From Pandoraea bronchicola (lineage in GTDB: Bacteria; Pseudomonadota; Gammaproteobacteria; Burkholderiales; Burkholderiaceae), in assembly GCF_902459805.1 (NCBI RefSeq), contig NZ_CABPST010000015.1:62001-126000 (forward strand): a stretch of 64,000 nucleotides of DNA, given 5' to 3'. Shown piece after piece: positions 44,919-54,276 of this stretch. Numbering within the stretch: the first letter of the stretch is position 1; every line of letters begins with the position of its first letter. Under the pieces are notes generated by a model. It was not told the origin of the DNA. It worked only from the letters and a program-made list of their open reading frames with translations, and did not search any database. Made by a program: the position numbers and the translations under genes.

Positions 44919-46607
44919 TCAGACAGGCTTAGTCAATGTATCGGGAAGCACGAGTTCGATCAGCGAAGCGCCATCGTGAGAAAGTGCGGCGTCGAGTGCA
45001 GGCGCAAACTCATCGGTCGTGGTAACGCGCCATGCCCTGGCGCCGAACGAGACCGCATAAGAAACAAAGTCGACGCTCCCCAGACGCGTGCCCACCTCTC
45101 GGCCGAACATCCGTTGTTGCGAAGCGCGAATGGCGCCATATGAGCGATTGTTCGCCACCAGCACGAGCAAACGCAGCCCTAATCTCACAGCGGACTCCAG
45201 TTCTTCCCCATGCATGAGAAAGCACCCGTCTCCGGCAATTGCGACCGGCCTGTCGCAGCCGCCATGCAACGCCGCGCCAATCGCAGCAGCCAACCCATAT
45301 CCCATCGCACCACTCTTAGGACCGAGTTGAGTGTTTGGCAACCGATGTGGGAAATAGCGTTGCGGCCACATGGCATAGGCGCCCGCACCGGACGTCACAA
45401 CCGTGTCGTCCGGTAGTGTCTCTCGAAGGTGGGCGTAGATTGCACGCAGGTCGACAGGACCTGGACACGCGCCCGTGACCACGAACTGCTCCCGGTCTCG
45501 GCGGCAGGACTCGACCCAGGCCAATCGCGCAGTTCCCGGCGCATCTGAAGTTGCAGTGCAGGTAGCGTCGTGCGTTCGCCGATCGTCGGCAAGGAGAGCG
45601 AGCGCCGCGAGTACCGGTTCAGGTCGGGCACATATCGCAAGATCCGCTTGGTAGGCATTGTTGAGCTCCCCCTGACCAGGGTGAACATGAATCAGCTTGC
45701 AAGACGGCTTCGGGGGCCGCAGAAGCGAAAACCCCTTGAAAACATCTGCGCCAAATGTATTGAGCTCGCCCATCCGCGCACCGAGAACCAACACAAGGTC
45801 TGCCTCTGCGAAACGACGTGCAAGCCCTGCGGAGACGCCGATACCAATTTCTCCGCAGAAATGGGGGTGCGCATTGTCCATCAGATCGCGACGGCGATAC
45901 GAGGTGACAACCGGGACTTGATACCGCTCTGCCACCTTGACCAAATCCCCGAGCCCCTGCGGTGACCAGCCTGTTCCGCCAACCCACAAGATCGGACGCA
46001 CCGAGCGACTCAACGCTTCGGCGATTGCATGCGCATCTCCCATGTCGATGGAGGTTCCGGCACGTTGTGGTGCGCAGAGTGAAGGTGCCACCCTCTGCTG
46101 CAATGCCACGTCCTCAGGAAGGATCAGCACGACGGGCCCAGGTTTTCCGCTGATGGCGGTGTGCCAGGCACGGCTTACGAACTCGGGAATGCGAGCCGCA
46201 TCCGGAATTTGAGCGACCCACTTGGCGAGCGGACCGAACACCGCATGAAACTCGTTACCCAGAAACGCTTCGCGCTCAGCGGCGTCGGTGGACGCCTGAC
46301 CGACAATCAGAATCATCGGTGCGCTGTCGGTATCGGCTGTGTGCAGCGCCAGGCAGGTATTCAATGCCCCTGGGGCGCGAGCCGCCAGACAAACCCCAGG
46401 CATGCCGCTGAGTTGCCCTATTGCCTGAGCGGCGAATGCCATGCCGGCTTCGTGCCGAAAACTGGCCAGCCGAATTTGTGGCGTGCGAGACGCCAATGCG
46501 TCGAGGATCTCGAGAATGCCCTCCCCCGGTACGTGAGTGACCACGCGCACGCCGAGTTCGGCCAGAGTATCGGCAAGGATGTCAGCGCCCGAGCGCGGGT
46601 TCGTCAT
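44919..46607 (-). CDS. Thiamine-diphosphate-dependent enzyme (acetolactate synthase/benzoylformate decarboxylase family)
   Basis: This 562-residue protein has all three domains of the family: the N-terminal PYR domain with the catalytic Glu in 'FRHEAGMAFAAQAIG' (about residue 54), a central domain, and the C-terminal PP domain with the ThDP motif GDGCF...NN ('AIAGDGCFLMHGEEL' ... 'VLVANNRSYGAI'). The start ATG 46607 (MTNPRSGADIL) follows five in-frame codons of an upstream ATG that seem to be leader. Members decarboxylate 2-oxo acids or ligate them. Given UbiD, an aldehyde dehydrogenase and HyuAB nearby, a 2-oxo-acid decarboxylase giving an aldehyde is plausible. Sequence alone does not separate it from an acetolactate-synthase-like ligase. 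Confidence 0.87.
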   Translation of the reverse strand: MTNPRSGADILADTLAELGVRVVTHVPGEGILEILDALASRTPQIRLASFRHEAGMAFAAQAIGQLSGMPGVCLAARAPGALNTCLALHTADTDSAPMILIVGQASTDAAEREAFLGNEFHAVFGPLAKWVAQIPDAARIPEFVSRAWHTAISGKPGPVVLILPEDVALQQRVAPSLCAPQRAGTSIDMGDAHAIAEALSRSVRPILWVGGTGWSPQGLGDLVKVAERYQVPVVTSYRRRDLMDNAHPHFCGEIGIGVSAGLARRFAEADLVLVLGARMGELNTFGADVFKGFSLLRPPKPSCKLIHVHPGQGELNNAYQADLAICARPEPVLAALALLADDRRTHDATCTATSDAPGTARLAWVESCRRDREQFVVTGACPGPVDLRAIYAHLRETLPDDTVVTSGAGAYAMWPQRYFPHRLPNTQLGPKSGAMGYGLAAAIGAALHGGCDRPVAIAGDGCFLMHGEELESAVRLGLRLLVLVANNRSYGAIRASQQRMFGREVGTRLGSVDFVSYAVSFGARAWRVTTTDEFAPALDAALSHDGASLIELVLPDTLTKPV

Positions 46608-46667
46608 GAAACGGCCCTCCAAATATTGATGGAGTGCGGCGCAATCGGTACCGCACTCCCATGGCGT

Positions 46668-47819
46668 TCAAAAGCGATGAAAGATGCCCGCAGTGACAGC
46701 AACTTGCCGGGTCGTGGTAGACGCCCCGCCACTGGACGCATATTCGATATTGGCGTGCTTGGCATCACCCGCGGCCAGTTGGAAAATCCCGACGACGAAC
46801 AAGGCGGTTCGTTTCGAGAGAAAGTAGTTGTCGATGAGGCTGAACTGATGGTACTGCGGCGTAAAGCCGGTAACGGAGATCTTCCCTCGTGTATATGTGT
46901 AGGCGAAGTTGATCTGATTGGCGAGGGTCAGGAAATGACTAACGTTTGCCTCGATATTGTCAAAGTCGGCTCGTGCGCTGCCCAGCCCCAGTTGCGTGAC
47001 GCCCAGATTTTCATATCGGCTGTGAGACCAGATCAAGGCTGCATTCGTCGAGTCACTGAATGCGTACGAACCACCCGCGCCCCAAATCTCCATGCTCGCC
47101 GGGGATACGCTATACGATAGCGTCGGCGACTGAGCCGAAATCGACGGGAACAACGCCGTGTTCCAAATCCCCTCGCTAGCCGCTGTCGATGGCCGATTCA
47201 AGCGCATATACGCCGCAGACACGGAAACTGGGCCACCGACGTAGTTCGCGCCAAAACTCACCCCGCTCTGATTGTTGAAGCTCCCGGCTTGCCCGCCAAA
47301 ACTGTACATTGCGCCAAATTGAACGCCAGCTAATCGTGGCGACACGTACTTGAGCGTATTGTTGGCGCGGAATTGGTAGTTGAAGTTGTCGTTGTCGCCC
47401 ACGTGCGCCGTATACCCGTTCCAACGCACGGGCGCCGAATATTGAGCCAGCCAGTCCTGCGTCAAGTCATATTGACGCCCCGTCGTCAGGGTGCCCCATC
47501 GTTCATTTTGCAAACCGACGAATGCCTGCCGCCCGAACTCGCGGCCACCTTGTGCCGAAGCGCCGGTATTCGGATTGAAACCGCCCTCAAGCGTGAAGAT
47601 CGCCCGGGTACCGCCGCCAAGATCCTCCGCACCTTTGAATCCCCATCGGCTCGGACCGTTAGCCGGACCAACGGATTTCCCGCCCAGCGAATTGTTGGCG
47701 TAGATAACCCCACCCATCAGCACACCATATAACGTGACGCTACTCTGCTGAGCCTGAGCGGGCGAGCAAAGAACAAGAGGCAACATCAACGGCACCAGCG
47801 AATAGAGGTATTTTTTCAT
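46668..47819 (-). CDS. General (OmpC/Porin_4-type) outer-membrane porin
   Basis: This 383-residue porin has a signal peptide MKKYLYSLVPLMLPLVLCSPAQAQ, a mature start 'SSVTLYGVLMGGVIYANNS', the conserved 'SRWGFKGAEDLGGGTRAIF' and 'FGRQAFVGLQNERWGTLTTGRQ' (in parts), and a C-terminal 'VTAGIFHRF'. Unlike the other two porins in the window, it sits within the long minus-strand run of catabolic genes (121 nt after hyuB, 60 nt before the ThDP gene), so it should be the outer-membrane entry for that pathway's substrate. Confidence 0.93.
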   Translation of the reverse strand: MKKYLYSLVPLMLPLVLCSPAQAQQSSVTLYGVLMGGVIYANNSLGGKSVGPANGPSRWGFKGAEDLGGGTRAIFTLEGGFNPNTGASAQGGREFGRQAFVGLQNERWGTLTTGRQYDLTQDWLAQYSAPVRWNGYTAHVGDNDNFNYQFRANNTLKYVSPRLAGVQFGAMYSFGGQAGSFNNQSGVSFGANYVGGPVSVSAAYMRLNRPSTAASEGIWNTALFPSISAQSPTLSYSVSPASMEIWGAGGSYAFSDSTNAALIWSHSRYENLGVTQLGLGSARADFDNIEANVSHFLTLANQINFAYTYTRGKISVTGFTPQYHQFSLIDNYFLSKRTALFVVGIFQLAAGDAKHANIEYASSGGASTTTRQVAVTAGIFHRF

Positions 47820-47940
47820 GGTCGATCTCGTGATTGACAGAAGTGAGAGACGATCAACGTGTGTAGTGCATCGTCGAATGCAGCGTAAGAAAACGCCCTC
47901 ACAAGACCAACGCCGCCAAAATAAGAAGAACCGAAATCAC

Positions 47941-49692
47941 TTAACCTTGATCTATTTTCCGACACGGCACCGTCCGCCCTGCATCGAATCCGTAATCGCT
48001 TACCGCACAGCCCTCGCTGATATAGCCGAGCCGCAAATCGGTCTCGACGCTTTCCCGCTCGCGTTCAGTGGCGGGTCCGATCCCTGCACCGCCCGGCAGA
48101 TCCAAACACAGGCGACGATCGCGCGGTACGGTTTGCAACCCCATTCCAGCCATACGAGTGCCGTCGTCGAGCGCCACTCGCCCGGCCAGCCCATCGAGCG
48201 CCCCATTGCGCCCGCGCGCAGGGTGTATCACGCGATCGAACATTCCGAAGAATTGAAAAGGCGCTCCATCCACTGTCCCGATTTCGAGGCTCTGTCCAAG
48301 ACCGCCTCGCCAGCGACCCGCGCCACCGCTATCGCACCGCAGTTCTTTACGCCAGATCACGACCGGATAGTTGGACTCCACGATCTCTGCGGCAATCGAC
48401 TTCACGCCGCTAGGGAAGGCGGTGCCGGACATGCCGTCTTCGCCTGCGCGTGCGCCAGCGCCGCCGCTATTGAAAAAAAGCGTCTCGAAGCTCTGCCCCG
48501 CACTACCGGCATCTTCCCCGGCAGCCATGGCAGCGACCGCGCCTCCGCGCAGTTGCGCCCCCCAGATGCAGGACGCGCCCTCCGCCGGGACTTCCTCCGG
48601 AAGAATGGCCGCCAAGGCGCCAAAGACCACGTCGGGAAGAAATTGCCCGATGATGTGGCGCGCGCACACCGGCCACGGACGTTCGACATTCAGGATTGAC
48701 CCCACCGGGGCCGTGATGTCGATTGGCTCTAATGAGCCGGCATTGTTAGGCACCTCGGGCGCAATGGCAGCCCGAACCCCGAACGCTGTATAGGCCCGGG
48801 TGTAGTTGAGTACAACATTGATTCCGCGATGGCTGGCAGACGACGACCCATCGAAGTCGACACGAATGCGTCCTTCGCCGACTTCCAGTTCCGCCACCAG
48901 ATCGACGGGGGAATCAAAGCCGTCGATGCGCATGGCGTAGCGATACCGGCCCCGGGGCAATCGCGCAATCGCGCGCTGCATCGCCGCGCTCGATCGATCG
49001 ATGATGTCGTTCGCAACACTGTCGAGCCCGGTCTCACCGAATTCATCCAGCATCGCGATGAGTCGCCGCGCACTGGCCTCGTTAGCGCCAATGTAAGAAA
49101 GGATGTCTCCAATGACTTCGTCTGGCTGACGTACGTTGGCGCGAATAATATCCAGCAGATCCTGATTCACCTCCCCGGCCCGGGCCAGCGGCAAGCGCGG
49201 AATACAAAGCCCTTCCTCGAACACCGAGCGACCATCCGGGCCTTGCCCCAACCCGCCGATGTCGACCTGATGGCAGGTGCAAGCCAAGAGCGCGATAACC
49301 GAGTCATTGCGAAACACCGGTGAAACCACGGTCACGTCATGCAGATGGCCGGAGGCAAGCCACGGGTCATTTGTGATGAAATGGTCGCCAGGGCGCATAG
49401 TGTCGATCGGAAACGCGTCCAGGAAGTGTCCGACCGCGGCAGCCATCGAATTGACGTGACCGGGGGTTCCGGTGACGGCCTGCGCCACCAATCGGGCACG
49501 CGTATCGAATACGCCTGCCGACAAGTCACCGGCCTCTCGTACGGTTGGACTGAAGGCCGTGCGCATAAGCAGCCGAGCCTGCTCCTCCACCACTGAAATC
49601 AGTCGAGTCCAAATAACCTGAAGGCGAATCGTGCGGTTGGATGCCGGGTCATCAGGCGGCGCCTCAGTTGTAGGGTCCTTGTGGTCCATCAT
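47941..49692 (-). CDS. Hydantoinase B/oxoprolinase-family subunit HyuB
   Basis: This 583-residue cytoplasmic protein matches the HyuB family throughout: 'LQVIWTRLISVVEEQARLLMRTAFSPTVREAGDLSAGVFD' (in parts) at the start, 'GDHFITNDPWLASGHLHDVTVVSP', and a Gly-rich C-terminal part 'SGGAGRWRGGLGQSLEIG'. It pairs with HyuA (4-nt ATGA overlap). The family hydrolyses cyclic amides (5-oxoproline, N-methylhydantoin) with ATP, or as larger complexes carboxylates acetone or acetophenone. No carboxylase gamma-type subunit is seen next to it, so the amidohydrolase activity is the simpler reading. Confidence 0.9.
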   Translation of the reverse strand: MMDHKDPTTEAPPDDPASNRTIRLQVIWTRLISVVEEQARLLMRTAFSPTVREAGDLSAGVFDTRARLVAQAVTGTPGHVNSMAAAVGHFLDAFPIDTMRPGDHFITNDPWLASGHLHDVTVVSPVFRNDSVIALLACTCHQVDIGGLGQGPDGRSVFEEGLCIPRLPLARAGEVNQDLLDIIRANVRQPDEVIGDILSYIGANEASARRLIAMLDEFGETGLDSVANDIIDRSSAAMQRAIARLPRGRYRYAMRIDGFDSPVDLVAELEVGEGRIRVDFDGSSSASHRGINVVLNYTRAYTAFGVRAAIAPEVPNNAGSLEPIDITAPVGSILNVERPWPVCARHIIGQFLPDVVFGALAAILPEEVPAEGASCIWGAQLRGGAVAAMAAGEDAGSAGQSFETLFFNSGGAGARAGEDGMSGTAFPSGVKSIAAEIVESNYPVVIWRKELRCDSGGAGRWRGGLGQSLEIGTVDGAPFQFFGMFDRVIHPARGRNGALDGLAGRVALDDGTRMAGMGLQTVPRDRRLCLDLPGGAGIGPATERERESVETDLRLGYISEGCAVSDYGFDAGRTVPCRKIDQG

Positions 49693-51848
49693 TGATATTC
49701 CTTGCGCGATATCTGAAGCCCGGCCGAGGAACGCTGCCGTTCGAGTACAAGGTGTCCCGAACGCACGCGACGCGCGCTGAATTCCTGCGGCACGACGATC
49801 GTCGTCTCATCGTCGACAATCACCGCAGGTCCCAGAATTACCGAGCCGTCCAAGAGAGTGTGGCGGCGATGAAATGCCGCGTCGACACGCGTCTGGGACG
49901 ATTGATCCAACACCGATCTCACATCGACTGGCAAGGGCGCCGTCGCGGCCGACATTCGAGCATCAGGCGGCGTGAGCGAGTGCGCCTCTTTCGCGGGCAT
50001 GGGCGGTGTGTGCGAGATACGCACGCTCCAACTGAGAATCTCGATATCCGCATGCGCGATCAGACGGCCGAATCGCGCTCGATAGTGGTGCTCGAATCCG
50101 GCTCGGAGGGCGACAATGCTCGTTTGATCCATCGCCAAATCGCGAATCGGAACCTGTATTTCATGGCCTTGGCCGCGATAGCGCATGTACGCAAACGCTT
50201 GTGTTTCATTGTCGGCGGCCGGCACCGGGCGGGTATGACCGATAACGCCGGCGGCTTCGTTTCGTAGTTCTTGAAGCAACTCGTTGACCAACGATGTATC
50301 CAGCTCGCTGAGCATTTGATAGAGACTTCGGGCCGCCTCGAAAGAAATGGGCGCCACGAGAAAACCGTACGCCGAGCCCACACCCGCCGCGACCGGCACG
50401 ATAACGCTATCGATGCCCAACTTCTCGGCCAACCGCGCAGCATGCAGCGGCGCGGACCCACCGAACGCGATTAGCGTTCTCCCTGCCAACGTTTTTCCAA
50501 GCTCAATGGCATGCTCACGTGCGGCCCCCGCCATTGCCTCATCTGCCACTTCTGCGACCGCGTAGGCCGCAGTATCCTGAGCAACGCCCAACGGCGAGGC
50601 GATGGTCCGGTCCAGCGCTTCAAGCGCGGCATCCGTGTCGAGCGGAAGAGTCCCCGAAGCGAAATACTCGGGGTCTAAGCGTCCAGCCACCAGGTGCGTG
50701 TCGGTCAGTGTCGCGTCCGCACCGCCTAAGCCATAACAAGCGGGGCCCGGTTGTGACCCAGCGCTCGTCGGGCCAACCGTAACGCGGCCGAGTACATCGA
50801 TGCTTGCAATGGAGCCGCCGCCCGCACCTATCTCGCACAGTTCGACAACGGGGATCCGAAGCGGAATTCCGCTGCCGGGCTTGAAGCGATAGAGCCGTGC
50901 CACTTCTAGCGATCGCGACATTTGCGGGCTCCCGTCGTCAATGAAGCACAACTTTGCCGTGGTGCCGCCAATGTCCAGAGAAAGCACGCGATCGAGACCC
51001 AGCATCCGGCTTACGTAAGAGGCAAGCAGCGCCCCACCGGCGGGGCCCGACTCGAGCAGACGGACCGGATAGCGGCACGCCGTTTCCACATCGCACAACC
51101 CGCCGTCCGAGGTCATCATCAACAGGGGAACATTGATACCCATCAATTTGAGTGCCTCCGACAAGCGCTGCAAATAGGAGGCCATCAGCGGCAGGACGTA
51201 TGCATTGACGCAGGTAGTCGAAAAGCGCTCGAACTCACGAATCTCCGGGGATACGTCTGACGACAGGCTGAACGACACATCAGGCAGTCGCCTCATGAGC
51301 CGTTCGGCTGTTCGCTGTTCGTGGTCGGCATTGGCGTAACTGTGCATAAACGCGATCGCCACACTCTGCACCGCTTGCGCAGCGAGCGCGTCAGCAACAC
51401 GATCTACACTTGCTTCGTCGAGCGTGAGCAGGACCTGTCCCTTGGCTCCCATACGCTCGACCACCGTAAAACGGAGGTCGCGGGGCACAAGCGGTTCCGG
51501 CTTTCTGACCCGAAGGTCGTATTGGTCCGCACGCGCCTCACACCCGGTTTCGATGACGTCCCGAAAACCTGCGGTCGTCACCAGGGCTGTCTTGGCACCA
51601 CGCCGTTCAATCACGGCGTTGGTCGCGAGAGTCGTGCCGTGCAACACGGCCCCAAGGGCGCTGGCGGGAATGCCGGTCAGTTGCAGAAGGTGGGTAATGC
51701 CCGCGATGACCGCCCGCTCAGGCGCCTGCGGCGTCGACAGGCATTTGTGGGTGTGCCGCTGATCGCCAAGCTCAAGTACGAAGTCGGTAAAGGTGCCGCC
51801 TATGTCGATACCGATGCGTGGCGGCGGGGAGGCGCGAAGAGAAGACAT
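49689..51848 (-). CDS. Hydantoinase A/oxoprolinase-family ATPase subunit HyuA
   Basis: This 719-residue ATP-binding subunit carries the two ASKHA-type motifs 'IGIDIGGTFTDFVLELG' (about 12-28) and 'SLDIGGTTAKLCFIDDG' (about 285-300), along with 'GAVLHGTTLATNAVIERRGAKTALVTT' (in parts), all typical of HyuA. It phosphorylates or activates a cyclic amide or ketone for the HyuB partner encoded immediately downstream. It is the first gene of the 11-kb minus-strand run ending at 40.6 kb and diverges from a binding-protein gene. The 361-nt divergent region contains a palindrome (52101-52118). Which substrate it activates cannot be read. Confidence 0.9.
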   Translation of the reverse strand: MSSLRASPPPRIGIDIGGTFTDFVLELGDQRHTHKCLSTPQAPERAVIAGITHLLQLTGIPASALGAVLHGTTLATNAVIERRGAKTALVTTAGFRDVIETGCEARADQYDLRVRKPEPLVPRDLRFTVVERMGAKGQVLLTLDEASVDRVADALAAQAVQSVAIAFMHSYANADHEQRTAERLMRRLPDVSFSLSSDVSPEIREFERFSTTCVNAYVLPLMASYLQRLSEALKLMGINVPLLMMTSDGGLCDVETACRYPVRLLESGPAGGALLASYVSRMLGLDRVLSLDIGGTTAKLCFIDDGSPQMSRSLEVARLYRFKPGSGIPLRIPVVELCEIGAGGGSIASIDVLGRVTVGPTSAGSQPGPACYGLGGADATLTDTHLVAGRLDPEYFASGTLPLDTDAALEALDRTIASPLGVAQDTAAYAVAEVADEAMAGAAREHAIELGKTLAGRTLIAFGGSAPLHAARLAEKLGIDSVIVPVAAGVGSAYGFLVAPISFEAARSLYQMLSELDTSLVNELLQELRNEAAGVIGHTRPVPAADNETQAFAYMRYRGQGHEIQVPIRDLAMDQTSIVALRAGFEHHYRARFGRLIAHADIEILSWSVRISHTPPMPAKEAHSLTPPDARMSAATAPLPVDVRSVLDQSSQTRVDAAFHRRHTLLDGSVILGPAVIVDDETTIVVPQEFSARRVRSGHLVLERQRSSAGLQISRKEYQ

Positions 51849-52209
51849 TGTCGCTCCGTAACAAGGACAGGGCGCCGCGCATTGCGACGATCAGCCAATA
51901 AGTTACGGAACTCGCCGGCGATTCGCGTTGGATATCGGAACTATGAACTACTGATTCGGTAGCGCGTCGCCCCTGAGCGCCATTACCGGGGGATAACCCG
52001 TACGCGCGGCGCTGATATCCGCCTGCGTTGCGAGCGATTTTCGGCGTCGGACGAATGAAATAGGATTTCGGGCCTGAATCTCAACCGGCCGTGCTACGAA
52101 TTTTGGTATTCGCCAAAATGAAACGAGGATGTACTTGCGAACATCGTCCTTCGTCGACGCAAAGCGAATCGGCGACGGATCTTTTTTTCACCGCTTACCG
52201 AGGATGCCC
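51849..52209. other. Divergent promoter region of hyuA and the second binding-protein gene
   Basis: The 361 nt without a gene separate hyuA (left) and the PF04392-type binding-protein gene (right). The only clear element is the palindrome at 52101-52118 (listed). I see no convincing paired -35/-10 boxes. Confidence 0.5.
52101..52118. promoter_or_regulatory. Palindromic operator candidate, TTTTGG-N6-CCAAAA
   Basis: TTTTGG (52101-52106) and CCAAAA (52113-52118) are perfect inverted repeats, extended by one A/T pair outside. The element lies 92 nt upstream of the binding-protein ATG and 250 nt from hyuA. No regulator gene sits beside it; the AraC protein at 37.2-38.3 kb is the nearest. Confidence 0.45.
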
Positions 52210-53205
52210 ATGCTCCCGAAACCCTTTGCCAAGCGACTGTCCAGCGTCACATTGATGTTCTCGCTGATGGCGAGTTCCATGCTTGCCAACGCGGAGACGA
52301 CCGTCATCGGGATCGCCAATTTTGGCCCCCACCCGGCACTGTCGCGAACCATTTCCGGCTTTAAAGAGCAGTTGGCAAAACACGGGTTCGTTGAAGGCAA
52401 AACAGTCACTTATGCCTATAGCGATGCCAACTTTACGCCCGGTCTCATCCCTCAAACGCTGGCCCAGATCGTCTCGCAGCGCCCGAAGGTGATTCTGACG
52501 GTGACAACTCCTGTTGCACAGGCTGCCGTGCGCAACGTGTCCGATGTACGAATTCCACTCGTATTTTCTCAAGTCACCAATCCCATTGCGGCCGGGCTGG
52601 TGCCCGATTGGGAACATGGGAGCGAGCGCATTGTCGGCACGGCGAGCGTAACCGACTACGATGCGGTTCTGGCATTTGCGAAGAAGGTCTTCCCGCGCGC
52701 CAAGTCCTTTGGCGTTCTCTACAACGCAGGGGAAGTGAATGACGTTGCCGCCATCAAGAGTCTGGGCGTCGCCGCGGAAAAAGCCGGCATGAAGATGGTC
52801 GCGACCAGTGTCGATACAACCATCGATGTCCCGCAGCGCACCGGAACGATGAAGGGGCTCGACTTCTTCTATGCAATTGGCTCCAATCTCGTACAGTCGT
52901 CGCTTCCCGCAGTTGCCAGCGTAACCGATCGACTCAAAATTCCAATTCTATCGGCCGAGCACGAACTCATTCGCAAGGGAAACCTCATCGCCGTTGCCTA
53001 CGCGCCCTCATACGAATCGCAAGGAGCCCACGCAGCCGATCTTGCTCTAGCACTCATGAATGGCAAGAAACCATCGGAACTGGCCGTCTATCGCCCTCAG
53101 CCCGGCGACTATCTGGCGTTGGTCAATCGAAAAAAGCTTGAGCAACTCGGCTTGACCGTTCCTCCCGAAATGCGGGACTGCAAGTGCTTCGTCGATCCCC
53201 AATAA
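52210..53205 (+). CDS. ABC importer substrate-binding protein, second copy (PF04392/TrpX type)
   Basis: This 331-residue exported binding protein is a paralogue of the one at 42362-43369. Both share 'TVIGIANxGPHPxLxRTIxGFKExxAKxGxxxGK' (pattern) and 'IGSNLVQSSLPAV', and end in a CxC tail (here RDCKCFVDPQ). The signal peptide is 'RLSSVTLMFSLMASSMLANA'. Start ATG 52210 has GAGG 6 nt before it, while the ATG two codons upstream has no Shine-Dalgarno. There is no permease or ATPase beside it, so it probably uses the importer at 40.6-42.3 kb with a different or overlapping ligand range. Confidence 0.85.
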   Translation: MLPKPFAKRLSSVTLMFSLMASSMLANAETTVIGIANFGPHPALSRTISGFKEQLAKHGFVEGKTVTYAYSDANFTPGLIPQTLAQIVSQRPKVILTVTTPVAQAAVRNVSDVRIPLVFSQVTNPIAAGLVPDWEHGSERIVGTASVTDYDAVLAFAKKVFPRAKSFGVLYNAGEVNDVAAIKSLGVAAEKAGMKMVATSVDTTIDVPQRTGTMKGLDFFYAIGSNLVQSSLPAVASVTDRLKIPILSAEHELIRKGNLIAVAYAPSYESQGAHAADLALALMNGKKPSELAVYRPQPGDYLALVNRKKLEQLGLTVPPEMRDCKCFVDPQ

Positions 53206-53222
53206 CCGTAGAGCACCTCGCG

Positions 53223-53957
53223 ATGGAAACCAACTCGGATGGGCAAGTTCGCAAACGGGTCGTTCATGGCGTAACGCTGGGCATTTTGATGCTCGATACC
53301 GGTTTCGAGCGACTACCCGGCGATATCGGTCACGCGTCGACCTGGGACTTTCCCGTTCAGTACGCTTTGGTAAAGGGTGTGACCGGGCCACAGGTCATGT
53401 CGCCGGGTGCGAGTGCCAGTCTCGACTTGTTTGTCGCGGCAGCGCATGATCTCGTGGCATTGGGGGTAGACGGAATTACGACGAGCTGTGGCTTTCTGGC
53501 GGCATACCAGAGTGAGTTGCAGGCAAGATGTCCTGTTCCGATTGCGACGTCAAGTCTATTGCAAATTCCGATGATCTCGAGGGTGCTGCCGTTCGGTAAG
53601 CATGTCGGCGTATTGACGGCGCGGCGGGAGGCAATGACTCCCGCTCACTTGACGCAGGTGGGCGCACCGCTCGATGTGCCCATCGCGGGCCTGCGTGAGG
53701 CGTCGCACTTCTTCCATAGCCAGTTGCACAATGCCGCGTCGGTAGATCCCGCACGGAATTTCGCCGATCTGCTTAGCTGCGCTCAAGAACTGCTCGCAGA
53801 GCACCCGGATGTTGGTGCGATCGTCAGCGAATGCACGAATTTCTCTCCCTACTCGGCCGCACTCGCCGATGCCCTAAAGATGCCGGTGTTCGATATTGTC
53901 TCCTTGATTCAGTGGTTCCATCACGGCTTACGTCCGAGGCGGTTTCACACAAATTAG
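53223..53957 (+). CDS. Asp/Glu racemase-superfamily protein (hydantoin racemase/maleate isomerase-like)
   Basis: This 244-residue protein belongs by pattern to the Asp/Glu/hydantoin racemase superfamily. It has one candidate catalytic Cys in 'VDGITTSCGFLAAYQ' (about residue 90) and a second in 'VGAIVSECTNFSPY' (about residue 205), the two-cysteine arrangement used for proton transfer from both faces. The ATG at 53223 lies 17 nt after the binding-protein stop. The pairing with HyuA/HyuB across the divergent region recalls hydantoin-utilisation loci that combine hydantoinase and racemase. That link is inference. Confidence 0.72.
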   Translation: METNSDGQVRKRVVHGVTLGILMLDTGFERLPGDIGHASTWDFPVQYALVKGVTGPQVMSPGASASLDLFVAAAHDLVALGVDGITTSCGFLAAYQSELQARCPVPIATSSLLQIPMISRVLPFGKHVGVLTARREAMTPAHLTQVGAPLDVPIAGLREASHFFHSQLHNAASVDPARNFADLLSCAQELLAEHPDVGAIVSECTNFSPYSAALADALKMPVFDIVSLIQWFHHGLRPRRFHTN

Positions 53958-54276
53958 ACATCATCAGATTGCCGCTGTGATTGGCCTAAGTCTGCTTGCG
54001 GAATCCCCGAGGCGCCGTCCGGTATCGGTCCACGATCACTCAGGAGAAATTAGGCAGCAGTATTGATATTGTGGAGCGTGTCTCGGCGGAGACGCGTTGG
54101 GAACGCGCCAGTCGGCACGAACAATGAAAAGACGAAACGCTTCAGCCGTCCAAGCGCTTGCCATCGCTCGAAGCTCCTTATGGAAGTCGCCCGAGAGGGT
54201 AGCAACAGGAGTAGCAATGGCGCCCGGCAGGACCAAAAGAAAAGGGGTTAGCCGAAGCTAACCCCTTTGATCCTGC
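53958..54276. other. Gap between host genes and prophage junction
   Basis: These 319 nt hold no supported gene. They end with the terminator of the disrupted tRNA-Pro gene, so the host chromosome reaches at least to 54.28 kb. Confidence 0.5.
54231..54268 (-). terminator. Terminator of the tRNA-Pro gene
   Basis: On the minus strand, AAAGGGGTTAGC pairs with GCTAACCCCTTT (54268-54257 with 54252-54241) around a 4-nt loop, followed by TTCTTTTGG. It directly follows the tRNA fragment, so it belongs to the original host tRNA gene. Confidence 0.85.
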
